A stretch of DNA of 12,321 bases. Origin: Candidatus Peribacteraceae bacterium. GTDB lineage: Bacteria; Patescibacteriota; Gracilibacteria; Peribacterales; Peribacteraceae. The notes beneath the pieces were generated by a model, which was not told the origin of the DNA, made no database searches, and saw only the letters and a list, made by a program, of their open reading frames with translations. The stretch lies in NCBI GenBank assembly GCA_022843885.1, contig JALHMU010000024.1, positions 1 through 12,321 of the forward strand, given 5' to 3'. Below are positions 1-7,275 of this stretch, piece after piece. Made by a program: the position numbers and the translations under genes. The first letter of the stretch is position 1. Each line of letters opens with the position of its first letter.

Positions 1-678
1 ATGGCCGATCCGGATGCACGTGTGGCAGGAAAGGGGATCGAACTGCTTCGAAAAAAAGGTGTCACTGTTCGCGGACCCCTACTTAAAGCCGAATGTGAAT
101 GGATGAACCGTGGCTTCGTCTCCGTACGCACGAAAAGCAGACCCTTTGTGACGTTAAAAATGGCTCAAACAAGGGCTGGCGAGGTGCACCAACCCGATGG
201 GTCGCCTTTGAAGATCACAACACCCACACAAGATGAGTGGGCACATACATTCCTTCGAGCCCGTCATGACGCCATTCTTGTGGGAGTCGGCACCGTCGAA
301 AAGGACGATCCAAAACTGAATACAAGATTTGTTCAAGAAGCGCCGAAATTGTATCGAGTGATTCTCGATCCGTCGCTTCGTATAAACGAAAAGTCATATG
401 TTCTTTCACACGATCCTGAGACGACGATTCTCATCGTTCGAGAGGACAATTTCGATCCCGAAAAGTTTGAACGAATCGCAAAGAAAGGCGTTTTGATCTT
501 TGCCATCGATTACCAAGATGCCGTCTTTGACTGGACGTTCCTGTGGCATGTCCTGACAACGCCAATCGATCGATTTAACGGCATCACAAGCATTCTCGTG
601 GAAGGCGGCCCCAAGACGTGGGAGCTCTTCAAAGAGAACGGATTTGTGGATCAGGAGGTGGTATTTATTGAGAAATAA
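1..678 (+). CDS. ribD: RibD, reductase part (5' end outside window)
   Basis: This is the C-terminal part of the bifunctional riboflavin-synthesis protein RibD, whose reductase domain uses NADPH to reduce the ribosyl side chain of the pyrimidine intermediate. The first visible residues, DPDARVAGKGIELL, match the segment that normally closes the N-terminal deaminase domain, so the gene begins left of the window and the ATG at base 1 is probably internal. Reductase hallmarks are RPFVTLKMAQTRAGEV (about residues 47-62), the LRARHDAILVGVGTVEKDDP block (about 85-104) and SILVEGGPKTWELF (about 197-210). The protein stops at VVFIEK, right after the block that usually reads VDELIVYIAP, so about 45 residues of the usual C-terminus are missing. 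The TAA stop runs into a hairpin terminator. Family assignment is secure; activity of the shortened domain is uncertain. Confidence 0.9.
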   Translation: MADPDARVAGKGIELLRKKGVTVRGPLLKAECEWMNRGFVSVRTKSRPFVTLKMAQTRAGEVHQPDGSPLKITTPTQDEWAHTFLRARHDAILVGVGTVEKDDPKLNTRFVQEAPKLYRVILDPSLRINEKSYVLSHDPETTILIVREDNFDPEKFERIAKKGVLIFAIDYQDAVFDWTFLWHVLTTPIDRFNGITSILVEGGPKTWELFKENGFVDQEVVFIEK

Positions 679-716
679 AAAGACCCCACCCGAAGACCGA
701 AGTCTTCGAATGGGGT
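677..716 (-). terminator. Intrinsic terminator between convergent genes
   Basis: Arms ACCCCA (683-688) and TGGGGT (711-716) pair, then CGAAGAC (691-697) with GTCTTCG (702-708) around a four-base loop. Read on the minus strand the loop is UUCG closed by C-G, and the stem is followed by T5 (677-681), so it best terminates the minus-strand gene ending at 723. It probably also stops ribD transcripts from the other side. Confidence 0.85.
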
Positions 717-722
717 TGAAGG

Positions 723-1334
723 TTAGTTCACCGAAAAAAGTGGATTGAGAGTGAAGTACTCTTCGCGACCATGTACGCCGGACGAAACGATCCGCAGGAA
801 TTGCCGATTGAAGTTATGCATCACCGGCATACTCTCGTGCGGAGTCAGGACGCCGATCCGATACACTTCACCGGCTCGCATGAAGATCGCGTCGCTGTAC
901 GGGTAGAGCTCGGCGAGATGGCCGATGTCTCCGTCGAAAGACGTATCTGGATGCTCCGCGTTCCACAGCGCACAACTGTTGTTCAAATTGTTCGCGAGCA
1001 GAACCTGAACATCATGATCAACTTTGACCTCAGGACCCTGGCCCCAGGCCCACTGTAGGAACCCATTTTCTTTACGCCAGCCAACCTCCGTATGGAGGGC
1101 GCGGCCGTGTTTTGCGAGATGACCTCGATGAGAGGTGCCTGCGATGACGGGGGATTCATCGATCGTCAGGAAGCCGACGTCGCCCTTCTTGAGATACACC
1201 GATTCGATGATCTCTTTGTAGGGTGCGTAGGTTTCCGGAACGGAATCGGGATCTCCTTGGATGTACGGCATCATCAGACACCGCACGCCGGAGAACTCGG
1301 GGAAACGAATCGATCCTGTCTTAACAGCATACAT
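723..1334 (-). CDS. Unrecognised 203-residue protein
   Basis: I do not recognise this family. The ATG at 1334 is preferred because GGAAGGA lies just upstream with good spacing, the clearest Shine-Dalgarno in the window; a TTG five codons earlier is inside that site. No signal peptide or membrane helix is visible, so it is probably cytosolic. The protein is rich in His, Trp and acidic residues: a HRGHLAKHGRALH stretch near residues 70-82, LQWAWGQGPEVKVDHD near 93-108, and a C-terminal stretch containing NRQFLRIVSSGVHGREEYF. The His-rich segment could bind a metal, but that is only a guess. It has its own strong promoter with a palindromic site at the start of transcription and a terminator after the stop, so it is probably a separately regulated single-gene unit. 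Confidence 0.8.
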   Translation of the reverse strand: MYAVKTGSIRFPEFSGVRCLMMPYIQGDPDSVPETYAPYKEIIESVYLKKGDVGFLTIDESPVIAGTSHRGHLAKHGRALHTEVGWRKENGFLQWAWGQGPEVKVDHDVQVLLANNLNNSCALWNAEHPDTSFDGDIGHLAELYPYSDAIFMRAGEVYRIGVLTPHESMPVMHNFNRQFLRIVSSGVHGREEYFTLNPLFSVN

Positions 1335-1365
1335 GGTTCTTCCTTCCAATTTTTGAATGAACCGA

Positions 1366-1388
1366 TAGGCTTTAGAAAGGTAAGCCTA
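1366..1388 (-). promoter_or_regulatory. Hairpin in 5' leader of the orphan gene
   Basis: TAGGCTT (1366-1372) and AAGCCTA (1382-1388) form a perfect 7-bp stem with a nine-base loop, inside the predicted leader of about 88 nt upstream of the ATG at 1334. No T-run follows, so it is not an intrinsic terminator. It may be a stability element or part of a regulatory leader. Confidence 0.4.
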
Positions 1389-1397
1389 ATACCTTTA

Positions 1398-1426
1398 TTT
1401 CGCTTAGCATGAAATGTTAAGCGAAA
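1398..1426. promoter_or_regulatory. Palindromic operator candidate
   Basis: TTTCGCTTAGCAT (1398-1410) and ATGTTAAGCGAAA (1414-1426) form a 13-bp inverted repeat with one G-T mismatch and a three-base centre. It starts two bases past the -10 box of the minus-strand promoter and covers the expected start of transcription, the usual place for a repressor site. No T-tract follows on either strand, which argues against a terminator. Confidence 0.55.
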
Positions 1427-1428
1427 AT

Positions 1429-1457
1429 ATTAAATCATATAATTAATATCATGTCAA
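1429..1457 (-). promoter_or_regulatory. Sigma70-type promoter of the orphan gene
   Basis: On the minus strand TTGACA (1457-1452) matches the -35 consensus fully, the spacer is 17 bp and very A+T rich, and TTTAAT (1434-1429) matches five of six -10 positions. Transcription should start near 1422, giving a leader of about 88 nt before the ATG at 1334. Confidence 0.7.
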
Positions 1458-1476
1458 TTCACCTTCGTGAAGACTT

Positions 1477-2157
1477 CTATGTCAATTTCTTCACGATCCG
1501 CTGCCCGATCGAGTACATCTTCTCTTTTGCTTTCATCGACAAGGGGAGTGAGCCGGTGTCTGCAAAGGTCTGTACGACTTTCGCGAACGCTTCAGCTTTC
1601 TTCTTCACCGCTGCGATCGAATCCGGGCGCTGATCCACGACAAGCTTAAAGACTCCTGCACCTGCAGTAGATTTGCCTTCGTAATAGGTGTCAAACATCG
1701 TTCCGCCGAAGTACTTGATGGAAACAGGCATGTGGCTTGTGGTCATGGCTTGGAGCGCTGGCCAGGCTGGTCCTGGGGAACCTCCCGTAAAGATCAGGAA
1801 GAATGGCTTTCCGCCAAGCGTTCCACGTGTACGAGTCTGTGCATCCAACCCGAACGCTCCGATACGATCGATCAAGTTCTTGAGGTGTCCTGGAACGCTG
1901 AAGTTCCAAACTGGTGTCGCGATGATGACGCCATTTGCCTCCTTCATCTTCTTCTCCAGATCTGCAAAGGCTGGTTCGACCGGGGTCGCCGTATCGTAAA
2001 ATTTCAAACTGAATTGTTCGAGTGGGATGTCCTTGAGGCGGATCTTTGTGATCTCGGCATTGGGATCGATCTGCTTGATTCCTTCCGCAGCGCGGTCAGA
2101 CAAAAAATCCGAGTTGCTCGGATCATTCATGCTGGCAGACAGGATCAGAATTTTCAC
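1477..2157 (-). CDS. NAD(P)H-dependent FMN oxidoreductase, flavodoxin fold
   Basis: The protein resembles the Flavodoxin_2/FMN-reductase group (quinone reductase and azoreductase relatives), cytosolic enzymes that pass electrons from NAD(P)H through bound FMN to quinones, azo compounds or flavins. With the GTG at 2157 the protein is 226 residues and opens directly with the first strand KILILSAS, as is normal for the family. The FMN-contact motif PVWNFSVPGHLKNLIDRI lies near residues 82-99, and a KPFFLIFTGGSPG strand-loop near 117-129 corresponds to the second flavin contact. An in-frame ATG at 2202 would add 15 residues with no family similarity; neither start has a Shine-Dalgarno site. The physiological substrate cannot be told from sequence. 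The gene reads toward the orphan gene but a promoter separates them. Confidence 0.82.
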   Translation of the reverse strand: MKILILSASMNDPSNSDFLSDRAAEGIKQIDPNAEITKIRLKDIPLEQFSLKFYDTATPVEPAFADLEKKMKEANGVIIATPVWNFSVPGHLKNLIDRIGAFGLDAQTRTRGTLGGKPFFLIFTGGSPGPAWPALQAMTTSHMPVSIKYFGGTMFDTYYEGKSTAGAGVFKLVVDQRPDSIAAVKKKAEAFAKVVQTFADTGSLPLSMKAKEKMYSIGQRIVKKLT

Positions 2158-2320
2158 GCGGCGCAGGATAGCATGTCTTTGTTCCGAGTGCTCGAAGAAC
2201 ATTCGATATTCAAAAATATTTCTTTATGTTGCCGTCATATTTTCTTTTCGTAACTTTTTCTTAATGTGAAGCCATTTCATTGCAAAGAGAGGGTGTACGA
2301 AAAAGACGAATTAAATTTGC

Positions 2321-2348
2321 TTGAGTCGGGAAGGTAACTGCGTAGAAT
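2321..2348 (+). promoter_or_regulatory. Promoter candidate of nrdJ
   Basis: TTGAGT (2321-2326), a 16-bp spacer and TAGAAT (2343-2348, five of six consensus positions) give a plausible sigma70 promoter starting near 2355, with a leader of about 66 nt. The -35 match is only fair. Confidence 0.45.
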
Positions 2349-2380
2349 GCATAGATGTTGTGTGTCATCGGACTTGCCAC

Positions 2381-2396
2381 ATACTACATCTAGTAT
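2381..2396. promoter_or_regulatory. NrdR box candidate upstream of nrdJ
   Basis: ATACTACATCTAGTAT is an inverted repeat (ATACTA/TAGTAT around CATC) of exactly the 16-bp length of NrdR boxes. It keeps the core C, A, A, T, T and G positions of the box as I recall it (acaCwAtATaTwGtgt). NrdR represses ribonucleotide reductase genes, and this site lies 24 bp before the nrdJ start, downstream of the putative -10. NrdR usually binds paired boxes about 31-32 bp apart. The segment 31 bp upstream (2350-2365) only resembles the right half of the consensus, so the second box is weak or absent. Confidence 0.5.
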
Positions 2397-2420
2397 TTAC
2401 CGTCCATTCCCCCAGTTGCC

Positions 2421-5400
2421 ATGAATCCGACCGAAACCACTGCCCAGGACATCGAAAAAGCCGATGTTATTGATCGTAGTCAGAATAAGAAAAAGAAAGT
2501 GCAGGGGCGGAAAGCTGGGAAGGGTCTCTCGATCCCACGTATGTTTACGACACCGGGATCAGACCCATTGGATCAGATCAAATATGAGAAGCGCACCAGC
2601 CGTATCAAGAACACGGACGGATCCGTTGTGTTCGAAATGCAGGACGCCGAAATTCCAGCCGACTGGAGTCAGGTTGCAACCGATATCATCGTCAGCAAAT
2701 ACTTCCGCAAGGCGGGTGTTCCACAGTACGACGAGAAGGGGAATGTGAAGAAGGATGACAAAGGAAATGTGATCACGGGACCAGAGCGCACGGCACGACA
2801 AGTGATGCGTCGCTTGGCCGGTTGCTGGAGATGGTGGGGTGAGACGTACGGCTACTTCGCCACACGTCAGGATGCACAGGCGTTCGAAGATGAAATGAGC
2901 CACATGCTCATTCGTCAGATGGCTGCTCCAAACAGCCCACAATGGTTCAACACAGGTCTCAATACTGCCTATGGCATTACGGGATCGGCGCAGGGCCACT
3001 ACTACGTCGAGCCTGAAACCGGTGAGGTAAAGCGCAGCACAGACTCCTACACGCACCCACAGCCACACGCCTGTTTCATCCAGAGCGTCGAAGACGACAT
3101 GGTAAACGAAGGCGGTATCATGGACCTTTGGGTTCGTGAGGCTCGTCTCTTTAAGTACGGATCAGGCACGGGTACAAACTTCAGCCGACTCCGTGGTTCA
3201 GGAGAGCCACTCTCCGGTGGAGGAAAGACCTCCGGCTTGATGAGCTTCCTCCGTGTCGGCGATCGCGCCGCAGGTGCCATCAAATCAGGTGGTACGACCC
3301 GTCGTGCCGCGAAGATGGTCTGTCTCGATATGGATCACCCAGATATCGTCGAATTCATTAACTGGAAAGTAAACGAAGAGAAGAAAGTTGCAGCACTCGT
3401 TGCCGCCGGGTACGACTCCGACTTCAACGGTGAAGCCTACGGAACGGTCTCCGGTCAGAACTCCAATAACTCTGTTCGTATCTCGCAGGCATTCCTGGAA
3501 GCTGTCGAAAAAGACGGTGATTGGAACCTCTTCTGGCGCACGGAACTCCGCAAAGCCGAAGAAGAAGGCCGCGCACCAAAGCCATCCAAGACGCTCAAAG
3601 CTCGCGACCTCTGGGACAAGATTTCCTACGCAGCGTGGGCCTGTGCTGACCCGGGCGTGCAGTACGACACGACCATCAACGACTGGCACACGTGCCCAGC
3701 TGACGGCCGCATCAATGCATCGAACCCATGCAGCGAATACATGTTCCTCGATAACACAGCCTGCAACCTCGCATCCATCAACCTGCTCAAATTCTACGAC
3801 GAAGAACATGGCACCTTCATGTTGGAGGAATACCGCCATGCCATCCGTCTCTGGACGATCGTCTTGGAAATCTCCGTGCTCATGGCACAGTTCCCAAGCA
3901 AAGAAATCGCCGAGCTCAGCTACAAGTTCCGCACACTCGGTCTCGGATACGCAAACCTCGGTGCGATGCTCATGCAAATGGGTATTCCATACGACTCCGA
4001 ACTCGGTCGCAGTTTCTCGGGTTCCCTCACGGCAATCCTCACCGGTGACGCGTATGCAACAAGCGCCGAACTCGCCGAAGCACTCGGCGCATTTCCAGGA
4101 TATGAGAAGAACCGCGAGAGCATGCTTCGCGTCATCAGAAACCATCGTCATGCTGCCTATGACAGCGCAGAGTCAGAGTACGAAAATCTGCATGTGAAAC
4201 CCGTAGGAATTGATCAAAAAATTTGTCCAAGCAACCTGCTCGACGCTGCGAAAGACGCATGGGACAAAGCTCTCACGATGGGTGAAAAGCACGGCTATCG
4301 CAACGCGCAAGTCACGGTCATCGCACCAACCGGAACCATCGGTCTCCTCATGGATTGCGACACGACCGGTGTCGAGCCGGACTTCGCACTCGTGAAGTTC
4401 AAGAAACTCGCTGGTGGTGGATACATGAAGATTGCCAACCAGTCTGTGCGTCCAGCGCTCGAGAAGCTTGGCTACTCGGATACAGAAGTGAACGACATCA
4501 TGAAGTACGTGATGGGCACGCTCTCCTTGGAAGGTGCACCACACATCAACCGCAAGTCACTCAAGGCCAAGGGCTTCACGGACAGCGATATCGCTGCCGT
4601 CGAGAAGAACTTGCCGCAAGTGTTTGATCTCCAGTTCGCCTTCAACCGTTTCGTTCTCGGTGATGAAACGATGAAGCGTCTCGGATTCACAGAAGAGCAG
4701 ATGAGTGACCTCAACTTCAACCTCGCACGTGCACTCGGATTCACGAAAGAACAGATCGACGAAGCCAACACCGTGATCTGTGGAAATATGACAGTAGAAG
4801 GCGCACCACTCCTCAAAGCGGAACACCTCCCGATCTTCGATTGCGCGAACCGTTGCGGAAAAATCGGCAAGCGATACATCTCGGCCGAAGGCCACATTCG
4901 CATGATGGCGGCTGCACAGTCGTTCATCTCCGGAGCTATCTCCAAGACCATCAACCTCCCGAATGAAGCAACGATCGAAGACTTCAAGAACGCCTACCAC
5001 CTCTCTTGGAAACTCGGCATCAAGGCCAACGCGCTCTACCGCGATGGATCCAAGATGAGCCAGGCGCTCAGCAACAAGTCCGATTCCAAGGCAGAAAAAG
5101 TCGAACCAACGATCGTCGAAAAGATCGTCATCAAAGAAGTCCCACGTCGTCGCAAGCTCCCAGACGAACGCATGAGTTTGACGCACAAGATCGGCATCGC
5201 CGGTCACGAGGCGTACATCCACGTCGGTCTCTACGAGGATGGCCAGCCGGGTGAGATCTTCATCAAGATGAGCAAAGAGGGGACGACGCTCAGCGGTGTC
5301 ATGGACACGCTCGCACTCTCCCTCTCGATGAACCTGCAGTACGGTGTGCCGCTCGAAGTGCTCTGCAACAAGCTGATCAATACGCGTTTCGAACCGATGG

Positions 5401-5783
5401 GTATGACCATGAACAAGGAAATCCCGATGGCGAAAAGCTTCATGGATTACCTTGGTCGCTGGCTCGCGCTCAAGTTCCTCACGAAGGACAAAGCGATGCA
5501 GTTCCACAACAAAGATCTGGTTGAGAAGAGCTACCGTGAAGGCACCAAGAGTAAGGATGCATTCGCGATGAGCCTCCCGGTGATCGACGAAGGTGCACCA
5601 AGCTTTGCGTCGCATCATGCTGCTGCCAGTACGACTGTTGAAACTGCTGCAGATCCCATCGAACTCGCGAAACTTCAAGGCTTCACTGGATCCATCTGTT
5701 CCGGCTGCGGCTCCAGCAAAATGAAGCGCAACGGTTCATGTGAGCTCTGTGTCGACTGTGGCGCGACGTCTGGATGCAGTTAG
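2421..5783 (+). CDS. nrdJ: Adenosylcobalamin-dependent (class II) ribonucleotide reductase
   Basis: NrdJ reduces ribonucleotides to deoxyribonucleotides, using adenosylcobalamin to generate a thiyl radical, so it works without oxygen or a metal-radical partner subunit. The NPCSEYMF motif places the radical Cys at 437 with Asn435 and Glu439. Cys218 (HACFIQSV) and Cys448 (NTACNLAS) are the expected redox pair, 448 lying eleven residues after the radical Cys as in known class II enzymes. PTGTIGLLMDCDTTG starts at residue 636. A TSCPD-type domain follows at about 905-1020. The C-terminus has a Cys-rich tail (C1093, C1096, C1107, C1110, C1113, C1119), suited to re-reducing the active site. The 1120-residue length is normal for the long NrdJ class. 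No ATP-cone precedes the catalytic barrel; the N-terminus is instead a short Lys-rich tail, and no intein is present. The ATG lacks a Shine-Dalgarno site. The gene end overlaps the KilA-N gene. Confidence 0.97.
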   Translation: MNPTETTAQDIEKADVIDRSQNKKKKVQGRKAGKGLSIPRMFTTPGSDPLDQIKYEKRTSRIKNTDGSVVFEMQDAEIPADWSQVATDIIVSKYFRKAGVPQYDEKGNVKKDDKGNVITGPERTARQVMRRLAGCWRWWGETYGYFATRQDAQAFEDEMSHMLIRQMAAPNSPQWFNTGLNTAYGITGSAQGHYYVEPETGEVKRSTDSYTHPQPHACFIQSVEDDMVNEGGIMDLWVREARLFKYGSGTGTNFSRLRGSGEPLSGGGKTSGLMSFLRVGDRAAGAIKSGGTTRRAAKMVCLDMDHPDIVEFINWKVNEEKKVAALVAAGYDSDFNGEAYGTVSGQNSNNSVRISQAFLEAVEKDGDWNLFWRTELRKAEEEGRAPKPSKTLKARDLWDKISYAAWACADPGVQYDTTINDWHTCPADGRINASNPCSEYMFLDNTACNLASINLLKFYDEEHGTFMLEEYRHAIRLWTIVLEISVLMAQFPSKEIAELSYKFRTLGLGYANLGAMLMQMGIPYDSELGRSFSGSLTAILTGDAYATSAELAEALGAFPGYEKNRESMLRVIRNHRHAAYDSAESEYENLHVKPVGIDQKICPSNLLDAAKDAWDKALTMGEKHGYRNAQVTVIAPTGTIGLLMDCDTTGVEPDFALVKFKKLAGGGYMKIANQSVRPALEKLGYSDTEVNDIMKYVMGTLSLEGAPHINRKSLKAKGFTDSDIAAVEKNLPQVFDLQFAFNRFVLGDETMKRLGFTEEQMSDLNFNLARALGFTKEQIDEANTVICGNMTVEGAPLLKAEHLPIFDCANRCGKIGKRYISAEGHIRMMAAAQSFISGAISKTINLPNEATIEDFKNAYHLSWKLGIKANALYRDGSKMSQALSNKSDSKAEKVEPTIVEKIVIKEVPRRRKLPDERMSLTHKIGIAGHEAYIHVGLYEDGQPGEIFIKMSKEGTTLSGVMDTLALSLSMNLQYGVPLEVLCNKLINTRFEPMGMTMNKEIPMAKSFMDYLGRWLALKFLTKDKAMQFHNKDLVEKSYREGTKSKDAFAMSLPVIDEGAPSFASHHAAASTTVETAADPIELAKLQGFTGSICSGCGSSKMKRNGSCELCVDCGATSGCS

Positions 5784-6592
5784 AACTTACGCAGCAATTT
5801 TCCAATGTTTTTATGACTCAATTAGAACTCCCTCTTATTCGGCATCAGACTGATCTGGGAATTATGGTTCCTCAGCGGATCAGTGATGGATATGTAAATG
5901 CTACTGAGTTGTGTAAAAGCGCGGATAAGGAGATGCACGATTATCTTCGTCTATCTACGACTAAAGCCTTCCTGGAAGAGCTAGCGAGCGTAACGGGAAT
6001 TCCCGGAACGCTATTAGTCCATAAAATCCAAGGAGGTAAAGCAGATGAACAGGGCACTTGGGTTCATCCCGATGTTGCGATCAATCTCGGCCAGTGGCTG
6101 TCTCCAAGATTTGCTGTTGCTGTGTCTCAATGGGTACGGGAATGGATCACGGGAAAATCTAAGGCACAGCTCCCTCCGCATATTAGAAGATTCCTCGCGA
6201 ATCGTGACAAAATTCCTCATACCCATTTTTCAATTCTCAATGAAATGTTCTACACCTTTATCGGTGCGTTGGAGGGGCACGGGTATACTCTTCCCGAAGA
6301 AATTGTCCCCGATATTTCGATGGGAAGGATGTTTTCGGACTGGCTCAGAAGCCAAGGTTATAAGCCAGAAGAGTTTCCATCTTATGATCATGTGTATGAA
6401 AACGGTCTTGTCGTACAAGCTAGACTTTATCCGAACAGCATCCTTGAGGATTTTCGAAACTATCTCTACGAAACATGGCTCCCGACACGAGCAATGGATT
6501 ACTTTAAGGATCGTGATCCAAAAGCTCTTCCATATCTGGAAATCATTATGCCTCTGGGAGTAGGTGGCCAAGGCAGAATGAAACTCGCATAG
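5774..6592 (+). CDS. KilA-N domain DNA-binding protein
   Basis: Residues about 30-130 form a KilA-N domain, a DNA-binding fold related to fungal APSES domains and common in phages, large DNA viruses and mobile islands. Visible hallmarks are DGYVNATELCK (38-48), a DYLRLSTTKAFLEEL helix, GTWVHPDVAINLGQWLS and FAVAVSQWVREW. The remaining 140 residues, including IRRFLANRDKIP, VQARLYPNSILEDFRNYLYETWLP and DPKALPYLEIIMP, look like a conserved second domain that I cannot name. The first ATG overlaps the nrdJ stop by ten bases, suggesting coupling to nrdJ. A second ATG at 5813 would remove 13 residues; neither has a Shine-Dalgarno site. The gene is visibly richer in A+T and in rare-looking codons than nrdJ, consistent with acquisition from a phage or element. 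Role unknown, perhaps regulatory or defence against other elements. Confidence 0.85.
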   Translation: MQLELTQQFSNVFMTQLELPLIRHQTDLGIMVPQRISDGYVNATELCKSADKEMHDYLRLSTTKAFLEELASVTGIPGTLLVHKIQGGKADEQGTWVHPDVAINLGQWLSPRFAVAVSQWVREWITGKSKAQLPPHIRRFLANRDKIPHTHFSILNEMFYTFIGALEGHGYTLPEEIVPDISMGRMFSDWLRSQGYKPEEFPSYDHVYENGLVVQARLYPNSILEDFRNYLYETWLPTRAMDYFKDRDPKALPYLEIIMPLGVGGQGRMKLA

Positions 6593-6605
6593 AGTCGTCG
6601 TCAGG

Positions 6606-7220
6606 TTAGCCCCGAATATCAGATTTTTTCCCTCGCGCATATAGCCACTGCTCCATCAGCTGACTCACAAACATCGCGATCAGTACTATCGTGAGGTATC
6701 CCGTCAGCAGTGTGATGTAGTGGAACTCAGCCACATATTGCTTCAGATACGCCATCAGGAATGCTGTGTACCAAGAGGTGACGGATACTGCACCTGCTGC
6801 GAAGGCAATGCGGTTCCACATGACGGTTTTCTTGAGAAATGCCAGATCCAACCGCTGATCAGACTGTAATGCGAAGGAGATGGAGATCAAGCGAGGGCAA
6901 ATGAAGACGTGGAGGAATATCCCATTCAGTGTCACAAAGAAGACGGCAGTGGCCTTCAGCAGGAAACCGGGATTCTGATTGAGTTCTGCCATGTTCGGCA
7001 GGTACAACGCAATGCCCGAGAGATTGACTAACACGATTGCAAACAGAATGACGTCTGCGACTGCACGTAGCGTCTCAGCTTCATGCTTACTGATGGAAAA
7101 GTCCTTCAGGAAGCGGAAAAACAGCAAGTCTGAGACGTTCGCACCACCAAAACCGATAATGACGCTCAAGACGTGAATAACGACAAACAGTGGTTTCCAA
7201 GCGACGAGAAAGTCCATCAT
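6606..7220 (-). CDS. Five-helix integral membrane protein, unknown function
   Basis: The 204-residue protein has about five membrane helices, near residues 8-35, 55-74, 85-108, 138-159 and 168-189, with short loops, so it sits in the cytoplasmic membrane. Helix 1 carries HVLSVIIGFGGANVSDLLFF; His16 and the GFGG-SD motif look conserved-type, and a second His (H104) lies in helix 3. This loosely recalls small membrane families with intramembrane histidines such as CopD/DUF2269-like proteins, but I cannot assign it. The start at the ATG-ATG pair (7220/7217) is chosen because longer forms begin with non-membrane sequence, use TTG and would overlap the divergent gene at 7276. No strong Shine-Dalgarno is seen. 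It converges with the KilA-N gene, with 13 bp between stops and no clear terminator. Confidence 0.78.
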   Translation of the reverse strand: MMDFLVAWKPLFVVIHVLSVIIGFGGANVSDLLFFRFLKDFSISKHEAETLRAVADVILFAIVLVNLSGIALYLPNMAELNQNPGFLLKATAVFFVTLNGIFLHVFICPRLISISFALQSDQRLDLAFLKKTVMWNRIAFAAGAVSVTSWYTAFLMAYLKQYVAEFHYITLLTGYLTIVLIAMFVSQLMEQWLYARGKKSDIRG

Positions 7221-7275
7221 AGGCCCGAGTGTAGCGATGGATTGATTTACCTGCCAGAAGGCATAGCATAATGGT

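Noticed and set aside
771..1412. Plus-strand open frames opposite the 203-residue gene
   Set aside because: They are antisense shadows. The minus-strand gene has promoter, Shine-Dalgarno and terminator support.
2350..2396. Cobalamin riboswitch upstream of the B12-dependent reductase
   Set aside because: The leader is only about 66 nt, far shorter than a cobalamin riboswitch, and no B12-box-like sequence was seen. The TAGATGT/ACATCTA pairing (2353-2359, 2387-2393) is better explained by overlap with the NrdR-like site.
4557..5678. 373-codon minus-strand frame inside nrdJ
   Set aside because: It is antisense to a clearly conserved nrdJ region. Its Val/Phe/Glu/His-rich composition is typical of reverse-complement reading of biased codons.
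6130..6592. P63C-type C-terminal domain on the KilA-N protein
   Set aside because: P63C is a known partner domain of phage regulators, but the motifs I remember for it are not visible here, so the second domain was left unnamed.
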